DNA of 64,000 nucleotides from Accumulibacter sp. (GTDB lineage Bacteria > Pseudomonadota > Gammaproteobacteria > Burkholderiales > Rhodocyclaceae): assembly GCF_023806625.1 (NCBI RefSeq), contig NZ_JAMTDX010000056.1:58501-122500 (forward strand), given 5' to 3'. Shown here piece after piece: positions 35,206 to 43,743 of this stretch. A program made the translations under genes and the position numbers. Every line of letters begins with the position of its first letter. The first letter of the stretch is position 1. Below the pieces are notes generated by a model. That model made no database searches and was not told where the DNA came from. It was given only the letters and a program-made list of their open reading frames with translations.

Positions 35206-36521
35206 CCGTCGCGGCAGACCAGATCCGCGGCGCTGGCCAGCTGGCCAGCAGGTGGCTGCTCCGCTGCCTGCCGACGCTCGTCCTGGCCTGCGCGATCGCT
35301 CCCGGAGCACCGGCGCGAGCCCAGGATGCCGCGCTGGGCGCGGAGCTCGAGCCACTGCTCGCCTACGCGCGGACGCGTAATCCCGAGTTCGCTGCGCTGC
35401 AGGCCGAAGCCGACGCGTCGCACGAACGCATCGTTCCGGCCGGAGCGCTGCCCGATCCGAAGTTCGGCGTCGAGTTGCGCGACATCACCCGGTCGGGGGA
35501 GCAGAACCCGACGCTGTCGCCGGGTCGCACCGGCAGCACCCGTTATCTGCTGCTCCAGGAGATCCCCTGGTTCGGCAAGCGCGACCTGCGACGGGAGGTC
35601 GCCGAACTCGAAGCCGAAGGGGCCAGGGAACGCGCGCGGGGCAATTGGGCCGAGGTCGCCGGACGGATCAAGATCAACTTCGCCCAGCTCTACTACCTCT
35701 ACCGCAGCGAGCGCCTGACCCGCCAGATCCTCGACCTGCTGGGCCGCCTCGAACGGATCGCTCTGGCCCGCTATGCGGGCGGGCTCGCTGCGCAGCAGGA
35801 CGTGATCCGCGCGCAGGTCGAGCAGACCAGCCTGCGCAGCGAGCTGATCACCCTCGAAACCGAACGGCACCACGCGCACACCCGCCTCAATACGCTGCTC
35901 GCCCGGCCCGCCGACGCCCCTCTTCAGGAGCCGGCCCGGCTGCGCCCGCTGCCGCCCCCGGCGGCGCTCGACTACGCGGCGCTCGACGAGCGCGCACGCG
36001 CACGGAATCCGCAGCTGTTCGCCGACGAGGCGAAGCTCAGGGCAGCCGAGAAGACGCGCGAGCTGACTTACCGAAACCGCTACCCCGACTTCGCTTTCGG
36101 CGTCGCGCCGGTCCAGTACCAGAACTCGATCAGGGAATGGGAGCTGATCGTCGAGCTGAACATTCCGCTGCAGCAGTCGTCGCGCCGCGCCCAGGAGCGC
36201 GAAGCGGAGTCGCTGCTCGCCGCCGCCCGCGCGCGCAAGCAGGCGAGCACCAGCCAGGTCGGCGCGGAACTCGCCGAAAGCCTGTCGGCGATCGAAGCCG
36301 CGCGGCGCACCGAGAACCTGCTGGCCGGCAGCCTCCTGCCGCAGGCTGAGCTGACCTTCCAGGCAGCGCTGGCCGGCTACGAAACCGGCAAGGTCGACTT
36401 CGCGACGCTGCTCGACGCCCAGCGGCAGATTCGCCTGGCCAGGCAGAATCAGCTCAAGGCCCAGGTCGACGCGCGGATTCGTCTCGCCGAGGTCGAACGC
36501 CTGCTCGGGGGCGACCTGTGA
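35202..36521 (+). CDS. cusC: CusC-like outer-membrane efflux protein
   Basis: A 439-residue TolC-family protein. The start is GTG 35202, overlapping the cusF stop; it gives a signal-like N-terminus (LLRCLPTLVLACAIAPGAPA then RAQDA). The two repeats of the family are visible as LEPLLAYARTRNPEFAALQA and LDYAALDERARARNPQLFAD, each followed by long helices, ending in ETGKVDFATLLDAQRQIRLA. No lipobox Cys is obvious. It supplies the outer-membrane channel of the tripartite pump and its end overlaps the cusB start by four bases. Confidence 0.9.
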   Translation: MTVAADQIRGAGQLASRWLLRCLPTLVLACAIAPGAPARAQDAALGAELEPLLAYARTRNPEFAALQAEADASHERIVPAGALPDPKFGVELRDITRSGEQNPTLSPGRTGSTRYLLLQEIPWFGKRDLRREVAELEAEGARERARGNWAEVAGRIKINFAQLYYLYRSERLTRQILDLLGRLERIALARYAGGLAAQQDVIRAQVEQTSLRSELITLETERHHAHTRLNTLLARPADAPLQEPARLRPLPPPAALDYAALDERARARNPQLFADEAKLRAAEKTRELTYRNRYPDFAFGVAPVQYQNSIREWELIVELNIPLQQSSRRAQEREAESLLAAARARKQASTSQVGAELAESLSAIEAARRTENLLAGSLLPQAELTFQAALAGYETGKVDFATLLDAQRQIRLARQNQLKAQVDARIRLAEVERLLGGDL

Positions 36522-38101
36522 GGACCGGCACGACGCTGGTCATCGGTGCTCTCGCCGTGGCCGTCGCCGCCGGCGGCGGTTACTGGCTGGGCAGCGGCCA
36601 TGCGCCCTCGGGCGAACCAGCGGGAGCACCGGCAGCGGACGGTCCGACGGCGACAAGGCAGGCCAAGGTCCTCTACTACCGCAACCCGATGGGCCTGCCC
36701 GACACCTCGCCGGTGCCGAAGAAGGACCCGATGGGCATGGACTACATCCCGGTGTACGAGGGCGAGGGGAACGGCCAGGCGCTGGTCCCCGGCGAGATCC
36801 GGATCGGCGCCGAGAAGATCCAGAAGCTGGGCGTGCGCAGCGAAGCCGCCGAACTGCGCGTGCTCGACCAGGTGGTCCGCGCCGCCGGCCGGATCGAGCC
36901 CGACGAGCGACGGGTCTACGCGATCGCGCCGAAGTTCGAAGGCTACGTCGAGCGCCTGCACGTCAACGTCACCGGCCAGCCGGTCGGCAAGGGACAGGCG
37001 CTGTTCGACGTCTACAGCCCCGAACTGGTCTCCGCGCAGCGCGAGTACGCGATTGCCGCGCAGGGGGTCGATACGCTGGACGGCGCCGGGCAGGCGGCGC
37101 AGGAAGGGATGAAGGAACTCGCCGAATCGAGCCTCGCGCGCCTGCGCAACTGGGACATCTCCGAGGAGCAGGTCCGGGCGCTGGCCAAGTCGGGAGTTGC
37201 CCGGCGGACGCTGACCCTGCGCTCGCCGGTGAGCGGAATCGTCACCGGCAAGAAGGCTGTGCAGGGAATGCGCTTCATGCCCGGCGAGACGCTCTTCGAG
37301 GTCGCCGACCTCTCGTCGGTCTGGGTGGTCGCCGACGTCTTCGAGCAGGACATCGCTCTGCTGAGCCGCGGCACGAGCGCGAAGGTCCGGATCGACGCCT
37401 ACCCGGACAGGGTTTTCGAGGGGAAGGTCGGCTACGTCTATCCGGCGCTCAGGCCGGAAACGCGTACGGTTCCGGTACGCGTCGAACTGCCCAATCCGGA
37501 CCGGCTGCTGAAGCCGGCGATGTTCGCCGAGGTCGAGCTGTCGGTCGGCGGCAGACGGGCGGTGCTCAGCGTGCCGACTTCGGCGGTGATCGACAGCGGC
37601 AGGCGGCGGATCGTTTTCGTCGACGCCGGAGAGGGCCGCTTCGAGCCGCGCGAAGTCAGGCTCGGACGGCGCGACGACCGGCACGTCGAAGTGCTCGAGG
37701 GGCTTCGTCAAGGCGAGGCGGTGGTCGTCGCCGCCAACTTCCTGATCGACGCCGAGAGCAATCTGCAGGCTGCGTTCTCGGCCTTCGGCCATGGCCGACA
37801 GCCCGGGGACGGCCGCGGCAGGCCGGCAGTCGTCGCGCACCGCGCGTCGGGAACCATCGACGCGATCGACCTCGAGGCGGGAGTGGCGACGATCAGTCAC
37901 GGCCCGGTGGCCAGCCTCGACTGGCCGGCGATGACCATGGACTTCCAGGCGACGACGCCCGCCCTGCTCGCCGGGCTGAAACCCGGCCTCGCGGTGAGCT
38001 TCGAGTTCGTCGAGCGCAAGCCGGGCGAATGGGTGATCACCGGCATCCAGCCCGCGGCTTCCGGCGGAGCTGGGGCCGCCGGACGACACGCGGGTCATTG
38101 A
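36518..38101 (+). CDS. cusB: CusB-like periplasmic adaptor with heavy-metal-binding and CusF-like domains
   Basis: A 527-residue membrane-fusion protein. After an N-terminal anchor (LVIGALAVAVAAGGGYWLGS) comes a heavy-metal-binding domain YYRNPMGLPDTSPVPKKDPM, then the barrel-sandwich hybrid (RLHVNVTGQPVGKGQALFDV), helical hairpin and beta barrel (VSGIVTGKKAVQGMRFMPGE). The last 90 residues are an additional CusF-like domain (ISHGPVASLDWPAMTMDF) that keeps His, Trp and both Met ligands. The start is GTG 36518, overlapping cusC. So the operon encodes two CusF modules, one free without the Trp and one fused with it. Confidence 0.92.
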   Translation: MRTGTTLVIGALAVAVAAGGGYWLGSGHAPSGEPAGAPAADGPTATRQAKVLYYRNPMGLPDTSPVPKKDPMGMDYIPVYEGEGNGQALVPGEIRIGAEKIQKLGVRSEAAELRVLDQVVRAAGRIEPDERRVYAIAPKFEGYVERLHVNVTGQPVGKGQALFDVYSPELVSAQREYAIAAQGVDTLDGAGQAAQEGMKELAESSLARLRNWDISEEQVRALAKSGVARRTLTLRSPVSGIVTGKKAVQGMRFMPGETLFEVADLSSVWVVADVFEQDIALLSRGTSAKVRIDAYPDRVFEGKVGYVYPALRPETRTVPVRVELPNPDRLLKPAMFAEVELSVGGRRAVLSVPTSAVIDSGRRRIVFVDAGEGRFEPREVRLGRRDDRHVEVLEGLRQGEAVVVAANFLIDAESNLQAAFSAFGHGRQPGDGRGRPAVVAHRASGTIDAIDLEAGVATISHGPVASLDWPAMTMDFQATTPALLAGLKPGLAVSFEFVERKPGEWVITGIQPAASGGAGAAGRHAGH

Positions 38102-38111
38102 CGGGTCGCGC

Positions 38112-41100
38112 ATGCTCGCCAGAGTGATCGCCTGGTCGGCGGACAACCGTTTCCTCGTCCTGCTGGCGACGGCCTGTATCGTCGCCGCCGGGGTCGTCGC
38201 GGTGCTGCGCACGCCGCTCGACGCGCTGCCCGATCTGTCCGACGTGCAGGTGATCGTCTATACGGAGTACCCGGGCCAGGCACCGCAGGTCGTCGAGGAC
38301 CAGGTGACCTACCCGCTGACCACGGCGATGCTCTCGGTGCCCGGATCGAAGGTCGTCCGCGGCTTCTCGTTTTTCGGCGTGTCGTTCGTCTACGTGATCT
38401 TCGACGACGGCACGGACATCTACTGGGCACGCTCGCGCGTCCTCGAGTACCTGAGCTTCGCCGCCGGGCGAATGCCGCGCGGGGTGACGCCGCAGTTGGG
38501 TCCGGATGCGACCGGCGTCGGCTGGGTCTATCAGTACGTGCTGCTGGCCAGCGACCGGACGCTCGCCGAACTGCGCACGCTGCAGGACTGGTACCTCCGT
38601 TACCAGCTGACCAAGGCCCACGGCGTCGCCGAGGTCGCTTCGCTCGGCGGCTTCGTCCAGACCTACCAGGTGACCGTCGATCCGGTCAGGCTGCGCGCCT
38701 ACGGCATCCCGCTGGCGACGGTGGCGAAGGCGATTCGCGACTCGAACCGCGATGTCGGTGGCCGGGTCGTCGAAATGGCCGAGACCGAGTACATGGTTCG
38801 TAGCCGAGGCTACCTGCGCGGCGCCGCGGACATCGGCGACCTGGTCGTCAAGGCGATCGGCGGCACGCCGGTACGCGTGCGCGACGTGGCGCGTGTCGAA
38901 CTGGCGCCCGACGAGCGGCGGGGAATCGCCGAACTCGACGGGGAGGGCGAAGTCGTCTCGGGAATCGCCATCGCCCGCTACGGCGAAAACGCGTTGCAGG
39001 TCATCGACCACCTCAAACGGAAGATCGGCGAGGTCTCGGCCGGACTTCCCGAGGGAGTGCGCATCGAGGCCGTCTATGATCGCTCGGAGCTGATCCACCG
39101 GGCGATCGACACGCTGAAGCGAACGCTGATCGAGGAGAGCGCGATCGTCGCACTGGTCTGCGTCGTCTTCCTGCTGCACCTGCGGAGCGCGCTGGTCGCC
39201 ATCGTGATGCTCCCGGTCGGGGTGCTCGTCGCGTTCATCGCCATGCGTCTGATCGGCATCAACTCGAACCTGATGAGCCTCGGCGGCATCGCGATCGCCG
39301 TCGGCGCGATGATCGATGCGGCAATCGTGATCATCGAGAACGCGCACAAGCACCTCGAACGCCTGCCCGCGGACCACAGCCAGGGCCAGCGCAGAGAGGC
39401 AATGGTCGCCGCCGCCCGGGAAGTCGGACCGGCACTCTTCTTCTCGCTGCTGATCATCACCGTTTCGTTCCTGCCGGTATTCACGCTCGAGGCACAGGAG
39501 GGCCGCCTGTTCGCCCCGCTCGCCTACACCAAGACTTTCGCGATGGCGGGCGCGGCGCTGCTCTCGGTGACGCTGGTCCCGGCGCTGATGATCTTCTTCA
39601 TTCGCGGCCGCATCCTGCCCGAGGCGAGGAACCCGGTGAACCGCGCGCTGATCCGAGCCTATCGCCCGGTGATTTCGACCGTCCTGCGGTGGAAGAAGAC
39701 GACGATCGTCGTCGCCCTGGCGGTGCTCGCCGCGACGATCTATCCGGCAAGCCGACTGGGTTCGGAGTTCATGCCGACGCTCAACGAGGGCACGCTGTTC
39801 TACATGCCCACCTCGCTGCCCGGGATGTCGATCACCAAGGCCGCCGAGCTGCTGCAGACGCAAGACCGGATCATCCGGAGTTTCCCCGAAGTCGCCTCGG
39901 TCTATGGCAAGGCGGGTCGCGCGGGCACGGCGACCGATCCGGCGCCGACCGAGATGTTCGAGACGGTGATCAACCTCAGGCCCGAATCCGAGTGGCGACC
40001 GGAGATGACGATCGACCGGCTGATCGCCGCGATGGACCGCGCGCTGCAGTTCCCCGGCGTGGCGAATGCCTGGACGATGCCGATCAAGGCGCGCATCGAC
40101 ATGCTCTCGACGGGCATCCGTACGCCGGTGGGCATCAAGGTCTTCGGCAAGGACCTCGACGAACTCGAACGTCTGGCGCGGGAGATCGAAACCGTGGTCA
40201 GGGCCGTACCGGGAACGACTTCGGCGTTCGCCGAGCGAATCACCGGCGGCTACTACCTGGACATCGAGCCCGACCGGACACGGCTCGCACGCTACGGGCT
40301 GACCGTCGGCGACGTGCAGGAGGTGATCGGCCAGGCGCTCGGCGGCGAACTGGTGACGACCACCGTCGAGGGCCGCGAACGCTTCGCGGTGACCGTCCGC
40401 TACCCGCGCGAACTGCGCGCCGATCCGCAGCAGATTGCCCGCGAGGTGCTGGTCCCGGCGAGCGACGGCGCGATGATTCCGCTCGGTCAGCTCGCGCGCG
40501 TCGAAGTCGCCAGGGGAACGCCGGGGATCCGTACCGAGAACGCCTTGCTCGCGGCGTACATTTTCGTCGATCTCCGCGATCGCGACATCGGCGGTTACGT
40601 CGCCGACGCCAGGGAAGCGGTCGCCCGGCAGGTGAAGTTCCCGCCGGGTTACTACGCGACCTGGAGCGGCCAGTTCGAGCCGATGGAACGGGCGATCGAG
40701 CGCGTGAAAATCGTCGTGCCGCTGACCCTGCTGATCATCTTCGTTCTTCTCACCCTGAACTTCGGGCGACTGACCGAGGCGCTGATCGTCATGCTCTCGG
40801 TGCCCTTCGCGCTCGTCGGTGGCGTCTGGCTGATCTGGCTGCTCGGCTACAACCTGTCGGTGGCGGTCGCCGTCGGCTTCATCGCCCTCGCCGGCGTGGC
40901 GGCCGAAACCGGGGTGGTCATGCTGATCTACCTCGACCACGCCCGGCAGCGGCTCGCGGCCAGCTGTCTGGAAGAGCAGCGGCTGCCGACGCCGGACGAG
41001 ATCCACGCCGCGATCGTCGAGGGCGCAGTCGAGCGCGTTCGCCCGAAGATGATGACCGTCGCGGCGATCATCGCCGGCCTGCTGCCGATCATGTGGGGCA

Positions 41101-41246
41101 CCGGCACCGGCTCGGAAGTCATGCGCCGGATCGCTGCGCCGATGGTCGGCGGGATGATCTCCTCGACGCTGCTCACCCTGGCGGTGATTCCGGCGATCTA
41201 CGCGCTCGTCGGGCAGTGGCGCCTGACCCGCGCCGGCCGGCGATGA
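38112..41246 (+). CDS. cusA: CusA-like RND heavy-metal efflux pump
   Basis: A 1044-residue RND transporter of the HME group, full length. It starts MLARVIAWSADNRFLVLLAT (first membrane helix) and has the large periplasmic loops between helices 1-2 and 7-8. Helix 4 carries GGIAIAVGAMIDAAIVIIEN, the proton-relay region of HME transporters, and MTVAAIIAGLLPIMWGTGTG is near the C-terminus. The periplasmic segment TSLPGMSITKAAELLQ and several Met residues fit Cu(I)/Ag(I) export. It follows cusB after 10 bases. Confidence 0.95.
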   Translation: MLARVIAWSADNRFLVLLATACIVAAGVVAVLRTPLDALPDLSDVQVIVYTEYPGQAPQVVEDQVTYPLTTAMLSVPGSKVVRGFSFFGVSFVYVIFDDGTDIYWARSRVLEYLSFAAGRMPRGVTPQLGPDATGVGWVYQYVLLASDRTLAELRTLQDWYLRYQLTKAHGVAEVASLGGFVQTYQVTVDPVRLRAYGIPLATVAKAIRDSNRDVGGRVVEMAETEYMVRSRGYLRGAADIGDLVVKAIGGTPVRVRDVARVELAPDERRGIAELDGEGEVVSGIAIARYGENALQVIDHLKRKIGEVSAGLPEGVRIEAVYDRSELIHRAIDTLKRTLIEESAIVALVCVVFLLHLRSALVAIVMLPVGVLVAFIAMRLIGINSNLMSLGGIAIAVGAMIDAAIVIIENAHKHLERLPADHSQGQRREAMVAAAREVGPALFFSLLIITVSFLPVFTLEAQEGRLFAPLAYTKTFAMAGAALLSVTLVPALMIFFIRGRILPEARNPVNRALIRAYRPVISTVLRWKKTTIVVALAVLAATIYPASRLGSEFMPTLNEGTLFYMPTSLPGMSITKAAELLQTQDRIIRSFPEVASVYGKAGRAGTATDPAPTEMFETVINLRPESEWRPEMTIDRLIAAMDRALQFPGVANAWTMPIKARIDMLSTGIRTPVGIKVFGKDLDELERLAREIETVVRAVPGTTSAFAERITGGYYLDIEPDRTRLARYGLTVGDVQEVIGQALGGELVTTTVEGRERFAVTVRYPRELRADPQQIAREVLVPASDGAMIPLGQLARVEVARGTPGIRTENALLAAYIFVDLRDRDIGGYVADAREAVARQVKFPPGYYATWSGQFEPMERAIERVKIVVPLTLLIIFVLLTLNFGRLTEALIVMLSVPFALVGGVWLIWLLGYNLSVAVAVGFIALAGVAAETGVVMLIYLDHARQRLAASCLEEQRLPTPDEIHAAIVEGAVERVRPKMMTVAAIIAGLLPIMWGTGTGSEVMRRIAAPMVGGMISSTLLTLAVIPAIYALVGQWRLTRAGRR

Positions 41247-41283
41247 GGCGGCGCCGCGCGGCGATCGGCAACGCGCGAGCGGC

Positions 41284-41739
41284 TCATCGCTCGCCCCAGC
41301 GTCCGGCCGCCGCGTCGTCGGCAGCATGCGCCTCGACCCAGCGCGCGCCCGCGCTGGTCACTTCGCGCTTCCAGAACGGCGCCCGTGTCTTGAGCGTGTC
41401 GATGATGAATTCGCCGGCGGCAAACGCCGCGCCGCGGTGAGCCGAGGCGACGCCGACGAAGACGATCCGCTCGCCGGGCAGCAGGCGCCCGACGCGATGG
41501 ACGACGCGTACCGCGTTCAGCGGCCAGCGCCGACGCGCTTCGCCGGCGATCGCCGCGAGCGCCTTCTCGGTCATCCCCGGATAATGCTCGAGGCTCATTT
41601 CCGAGACCGCAGCGCCTCCACTGAGGTCACGAACGAGTCCGACGAACGAGACCAGCGCGCCTGCGCCCGCGCCACCGGCCTGCAGCTCGGCGAGTTCGGC
41701 GGCAACGTCGAAATCATCTTCCTGGACGCGGACGCTCAT
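41284..41739 (-). CDS. moaE: MoaE, molybdopterin synthase catalytic subunit
   Basis: A 151-residue protein. MSVRVQEDDFDVAAELAELQ opens it, GALVSFVGLVRD and LEHYPGMTEKAL are family motifs, and the catalytic lysine lies in PFWKREV near the C-terminus. With MoaD it transfers two sulfurs to cyclic pyranopterin phosphate. ATG 41739 is chosen because GGAGG stands six bases upstream; the frame upstream of it lies over the end of moaD. It is the last gene of the molybdenum-cofactor set and faces cusA end to end. Confidence 0.94.
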   Translation of the reverse strand: MSVRVQEDDFDVAAELAELQAGGAGAGALVSFVGLVRDLSGGAAVSEMSLEHYPGMTEKALAAIAGEARRRWPLNAVRVVHRVGRLLPGERIVFVGVASAHRGAAFAAGEFIIDTLKTRAPFWKREVTSAGARWVEAHAADDAAAGRWGER

Positions 41740-41740
41740 C

Positions 41741-41992
41741 TCAACCTCCGCTGACCGGCGGGAAGAAGGCGACTTCGTCACCGCCGGTGACCGGCGAGTC
41801 GGGCTTCGCCATTTCCTGATTGACCGCGCAGCGCAGGTTCCCGAGCGTGGCGAGTTGCTCCCACGGGCCGCCGCGCGCGGCGAGGAAAGCGATCAAGCCG
41901 GTGACGTCCCCGACCCCCGGCGGCAGTTCGATCTGCTCGCTGGCCCGACCGAGCGCTTCGCGCAGGCTCGCGAAATAGAGGATCTTCGGCAT
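41741..41992 (-). CDS. moaD: MoaD, molybdopterin synthase sulfur carrier
   Basis: An 83-residue beta-grasp protein: MPKILYFASLREALGRASEQ at the start and FFPPVSGG at the end. The terminal Gly-Gly is the site activated and thiocarboxylated by MoeB-type enzymes. It is immediately followed by moaE and preceded at 13 bases by moeA, all on the minus strand. ATG 41992 gives the normal length; longer frames upstream run through moeA sequence. Confidence 0.94.
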   Translation of the reverse strand: MPKILYFASLREALGRASEQIELPPGVGDVTGLIAFLAARGGPWEQLATLGNLRCAVNQEMAKPDSPVTGGDEVAFFPPVSGG

Positions 41993-42005
41993 CGTGTCGG
42001 TCCTC

Positions 42006-43211
42006 TCAGGAGAGCAGTTCGGCGAAGGGCAGGAAGTCGACGACGTCGCCGCGATGGACGACGCGCCGCGGCGGGTTGTCGACCAGCCCATCGCCCCAGA
42101 CGGCCGAAGTCAGCACGCCCGATCCCTGGTTCGGGAAGAGGTCGAGACCGCCTTCCGGGTTGCGACGGACGCGCAGGAACTCGCGCCGCGCATCGGGCTG
42201 CAGCCAGTCGAAGTCGGCGCGCAGCGCATACGCGGGCGGCGTGATCCACTGCGCGCCCTGCATCTTCAGCACGACCGGGCGGACGAAGACCAGGAAGCCG
42301 ACCAGACTCGACACCGGGTTTCCCGGCAGACCGATCAACGGCACTTGCCGGCGGTCGCCGCCGATCCAGCCAGAGATCAGCGGCTTGCCCGGCTTGACGG
42401 CGATCTTCCAGATGTCAACCCGCCCTTCGCTCTCCAGAGCCGCCTTGACGTGATCTTCCTCGCCAACCGAGACGCCGCCCGAACAGAGCAGCAGATCGCT
42501 TTCCGCGGCCGCCGCGCAGAAGACCCGGCGCAGTTCGCTGAGGTCGTCGGGAACCTGGCCGAAATCGCTGACCACGCAGCCGAGCCGATCGAGCAACGAG
42601 CAGAGCAGAAAGCGATTGCTGTTGTAGATGGCGCCCGGGCGCAGGGCATCGCCGGGCATGGTCAGTTCGTCTCCGGTGAACGCGACCGCGACGCGCAGGC
42701 GGCGATAGACCGGCAGTCGAGCGATACCGACCGACGCGGCGAGCGCGACGTCTTGCGGGCGCAGGCGCTGGCCGACGGCGAGAATCGCCGAGCCGGCCAT
42801 GATGTCGCTTCCGGCGCGGCGGATGTGCTCACCCGGCGATGGCCGGTGATCGATGCGCACCGCGTCGGGCGCGTGCTCGCAGAGTTCCTGGATGACCACC
42901 GCGTCCGCACCCGACGGGATCGGCGCGCCGGTGAAAATTCTCGCCGCGGTTCGCGGGCGCAGCGTAGTTCCGACCGTGCCTGCCGGGATGCGCTGCGACA
43001 CCGGCAGCCAGGTTCCCGGCTCGGGCACGTCGGCGGTGGCCACCGCATAGCCGTCCATCGCCGAGTTGTCGAGCGGCGGCGAGTCTTCCGCAGCCACCTG
43101 TGTCTGGGCCAATACACGCCCCGCCGCATCGGCAATCGCTACGAGCTCGATCTGAGTGGCCGGCGGCGCACTGGCCAGCAAGCGGGCCAGTGCCTCGTCA
43201 ACAGAGAGCAT
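42006..43211 (-). CDS. moeA: MoeA, molybdopterin molybdenumtransferase
   Basis: A 401-residue enzyme inserting molybdate into adenylylated molybdopterin. Recognisable parts: SPPLDNSAMDGYAV (active-site segment), RIFTGAPIPSGADAVVIQE, LLLCSGGVSVGEEDHVK, and PLIGLPGNPVSSLVGFLVFV. The N-terminus MLSVDEALARLLASAP fixes ATG 43211, which lies 14 bases inside the end of mobB. The domain order (I-IV) is complete. Confidence 0.95.
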   Translation of the reverse strand: MLSVDEALARLLASAPPATQIELVAIADAAGRVLAQTQVAAEDSPPLDNSAMDGYAVATADVPEPGTWLPVSQRIPAGTVGTTLRPRTAARIFTGAPIPSGADAVVIQELCEHAPDAVRIDHRPSPGEHIRRAGSDIMAGSAILAVGQRLRPQDVALAASVGIARLPVYRRLRVAVAFTGDELTMPGDALRPGAIYNSNRFLLCSLLDRLGCVVSDFGQVPDDLSELRRVFCAAAAESDLLLCSGGVSVGEEDHVKAALESEGRVDIWKIAVKPGKPLISGWIGGDRRQVPLIGLPGNPVSSLVGFLVFVRPVVLKMQGAQWITPPAYALRADFDWLQPDARREFLRVRRNPEGGLDLFPNQGSGVLTSAVWGDGLVDNPPRRVVHRGDVVDFLPFAELLS

Positions 43212-43743
43212 CGCTTGCTCCTTCCTCCCCGGCGCTCTGCCAGAAACCCCAAGGATCGACGATGAACCGGGCGATCGCCGGGACGTCGTCGAGATCGAGC
43301 CAGGCGATCCTCGCGGGCAATTCCGCGACTGGCGGCGCGTCCGAGGCCACGGCAGCGACGTGCGCGTCGTCCGGCCAGAGCAGCGGTCTGCCGAGCAGCG
43401 GTCGATGAACCTCGATCCGCGGGATCGCCTCCTGCTCGAAGCCCTCGACGAGGATGAGGCCGCACGGCGAAAAACGGCTCGCGCATTCGGCGAGCGTCGG
43501 CTCGCGCTCCCCGCACAGTTCGTGCAGTAGCGCCCAGCGCGCGCCAGCGGCAAGCAGGACCTCGGCCGCACCGGCCTGGCGATGGCGATACGAGTCCTTG
43601 CCCGGGCGATCGACATCGACGTCGTGATGCGCGTGCTTGAGCACGGAGACGCGCAACCCCTGCCCGTTGAGCAGCGCAATCGGCTTCTCGATCAGCGTCG
43701 TCTTGCCCGACCCTGAATGGCCAGCGATCCCGATGAGCTTCAT
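43198..43743 (-). CDS. mobB: MobB, molybdopterin-guanine dinucleotide biosynthesis adaptor
   Basis: A 181-residue P-loop GTPase-like protein. Walker A GHSGSGKTTLIEKPI (residues 8-22) follows the start MKLIGIA; HAHHDVDVDRPGKDSYRHRQ and GLILVEGFEQEAIPRIEVHR are typical of MobB. It assists MobA in guanylylation of molybdopterin. MobA itself is not seen. The start overlaps the stop of the upstream 442-residue gene (ATGA) and the stop overlaps moeA, so the genes form a chain of coupled translation. Confidence 0.93.
   Translation of the reverse strand: MKLIGIAGHSGSGKTTLIEKPIALLNGQGLRVSVLKHAHHDVDVDRPGKDSYRHRQAGAAEVLLAAGARWALLHELCGEREPTLAECASRFSPCGLILVEGFEQEAIPRIEVHRPLLGRPLLWPDDAHVAAVASDAPPVAELPARIAWLDLDDVPAIARFIVDPWGFWQSAGEEGASDALC

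Noticed and set aside
38037-41327. 1096-residue open frame opposite cusA
   Set aside because: Antisense to a full-length RND pump; His/Arg/Asp-rich text without domains.
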